NCBI GenBank assembly: GCA_947630315.1
Contig: CANRHA010000127.1
Location: 1-5,352, forward strand
DNA from: an uncultured Clostridia bacterium
GTDB taxonomy: Bacteria > Bacillota > Clostridia > Oscillospirales > Ruminococcaceae
Direction of reading: 5' to 3'
DNA: 5,352 bases
Each line of letters starts with the position of its first letter. The stretch's first letter is position 1. The notes under the pieces are model-generated. The model searched no databases and had not been told where the DNA came from. It saw nothing but the letters and a program-made list of their open reading frames with translations. Shown here in pieces: positions 4,892-5,352 of the stretch. Both the position numbers and the translations under genes were made by a program.

Positions 4892-5352
4892 CTACATTCT
4901 CAAAATAGCCCTGAAAGCCCGCAAGATCCCCAAAAAAATGTTCATTTTTCTCACGCTACGCTTCGCCGTGACCTTGCAGGAGTAGATCTCCTCGCCGTCT
5001 GCGCTGTAGACCGCCCGCCCTACGGCGTCGCCCTTTTTAAGCGGCGCCTTTATATCCTCAAAATATTCAACCGTGATCTTAAGCTTATCCTCGGCGCTTT
5101 TGCGTATGACAAAATCGGAAAGATCGCTGAGTTCCGTCTCGACCTCGGTGACCTCCCCTCCCGACACCGAAACAGGCTCGGTGTAAATATCGGAACGCCG
5201 GGGAATGCAGAGCGAATAGGCGTTAAAGCCGGTGTTCATCTTCTCCTTTGCGGTCGAAAAGCGCTCGAACTCGTCCTGCTCGCCGAATATTACGCACACC
5301 ATTATAAGGCCGTTCCGCTCGGCCGCCGCTATAACGCAGTTGCCGGTATCCT
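4892..5352 (-). CDS. D-alanyl-D-alanine carboxypeptidase (DacF/PBP5-like), C-terminal fragment
   Basis: The gene enters from the right edge and only the last 152 residues are visible, so the true start is outside; the internal ATG at 5302 is not it. The fragment opens DTGNCVIAAAERNGLIMVCVIFG, the stretch that normally follows the KTG motif of peptidase S11 enzymes, so SxxK, SxN and KTG all lie beyond the edge. The catalytic domain ends around TAKEKMNTGFNAY. The C-terminal beta-sandwich of PBP5 follows, with VSVSGGEVTEVE and IKAPLKKGDAVGRAVYSADGEEI. The last 20 or so residues (KMNIFLGILRAFRAILRM) are hydrophobic with spaced Arg and fit the membrane-anchoring amphipathic helix. Family members trim the terminal D-Ala of peptidoglycan stem peptides outside the membrane. 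dacF, dacA and dacB paralogues cannot be told apart from this part. No convincing terminator follows the TAG stop. Confidence 0.9.
   Translation of the reverse strand, partial: DTGNCVIAAAERNGLIMVCVIFGEQDEFERFSTAKEKMNTGFNAYSLCIPRRSDIYTEPVSVSGGEVTEVETELSDLSDFVIRKSAEDKLKITVEYFEDIKAPLKKGDAVGRAVYSADGEEIYSCKVTAKRSVRKMNIFLGILRAFRAILRM

Overview
The window is a compact bacterial housekeeping block. All seven recognisable genes lie on the minus strand, so transcription runs from the right edge to the left edge. In transcription order they are: the C-terminal end of a D-alanyl-D-alanine carboxypeptidase (DacF/DacA type), glucose-6-phosphate isomerase (pgi), a small uncharacterised P-loop NTPase, a YceD/DUF177 protein, ribosomal protein L32 (rpmF), the double-GTPase ribosome assembly factor Der, the glycerol-3-phosphate acyltransferase PlsY, and the first 26 codons of glycerol-3-phosphate dehydrogenase (gpsA). 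The last of these is cut by the left edge.

The der-plsY-gpsA order, the zinc-ribbon form of L32, strong Shine-Dalgarno sites, sigma-A-like promoters and the PlsY-type acyltransferase all point to a Firmicute. Clostridia, perhaps an Oscillospiraceae/Ruminococcaceae-like gut lineage, fits best. That lineage placement is inference from gene order and protein flavour, not from a marker search.

There appear to be three transcriptional blocks. The first is pgi plus the P-loop gene, starting at a TTGCAA-N17-TAAAAT promoter. The second is yceD-rpmF, starting at a perfect TTGACA-N17-TATAAT promoter and ending at a perfect 10-bp hairpin with a 7-T run. The third is der-plsY-gpsA, directly behind that terminator, for which I could not see a clear promoter. 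The logic is familiar: yceD and rpmF concern 23S rRNA and the 50S subunit, Der matures the 50S subunit, GpsA makes glycerol-3-phosphate and PlsY acylates it to start phospholipid synthesis. Pgi sits at the head of glycolysis and DacF trims peptidoglycan.

I see no mobile element, CRISPR array, tRNA, rRNA or defence-like locus, and no stretch over 300 bases without a gene. I do not find a new multi-gene system here. The points worth a second look are local: plsY has ACG where homology and the ribosome-binding site both predict an ATG; a strong terminator splits the ribosomal block from der; the small P-loop protein has no assigned role; a possible switchable RNA fold covers its ribosome-binding site; and YceD carries an extra Cys pair. 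Several starts (yceD, rpmF, der) should be moved inward from the longest reading frame, as explained in the entries.
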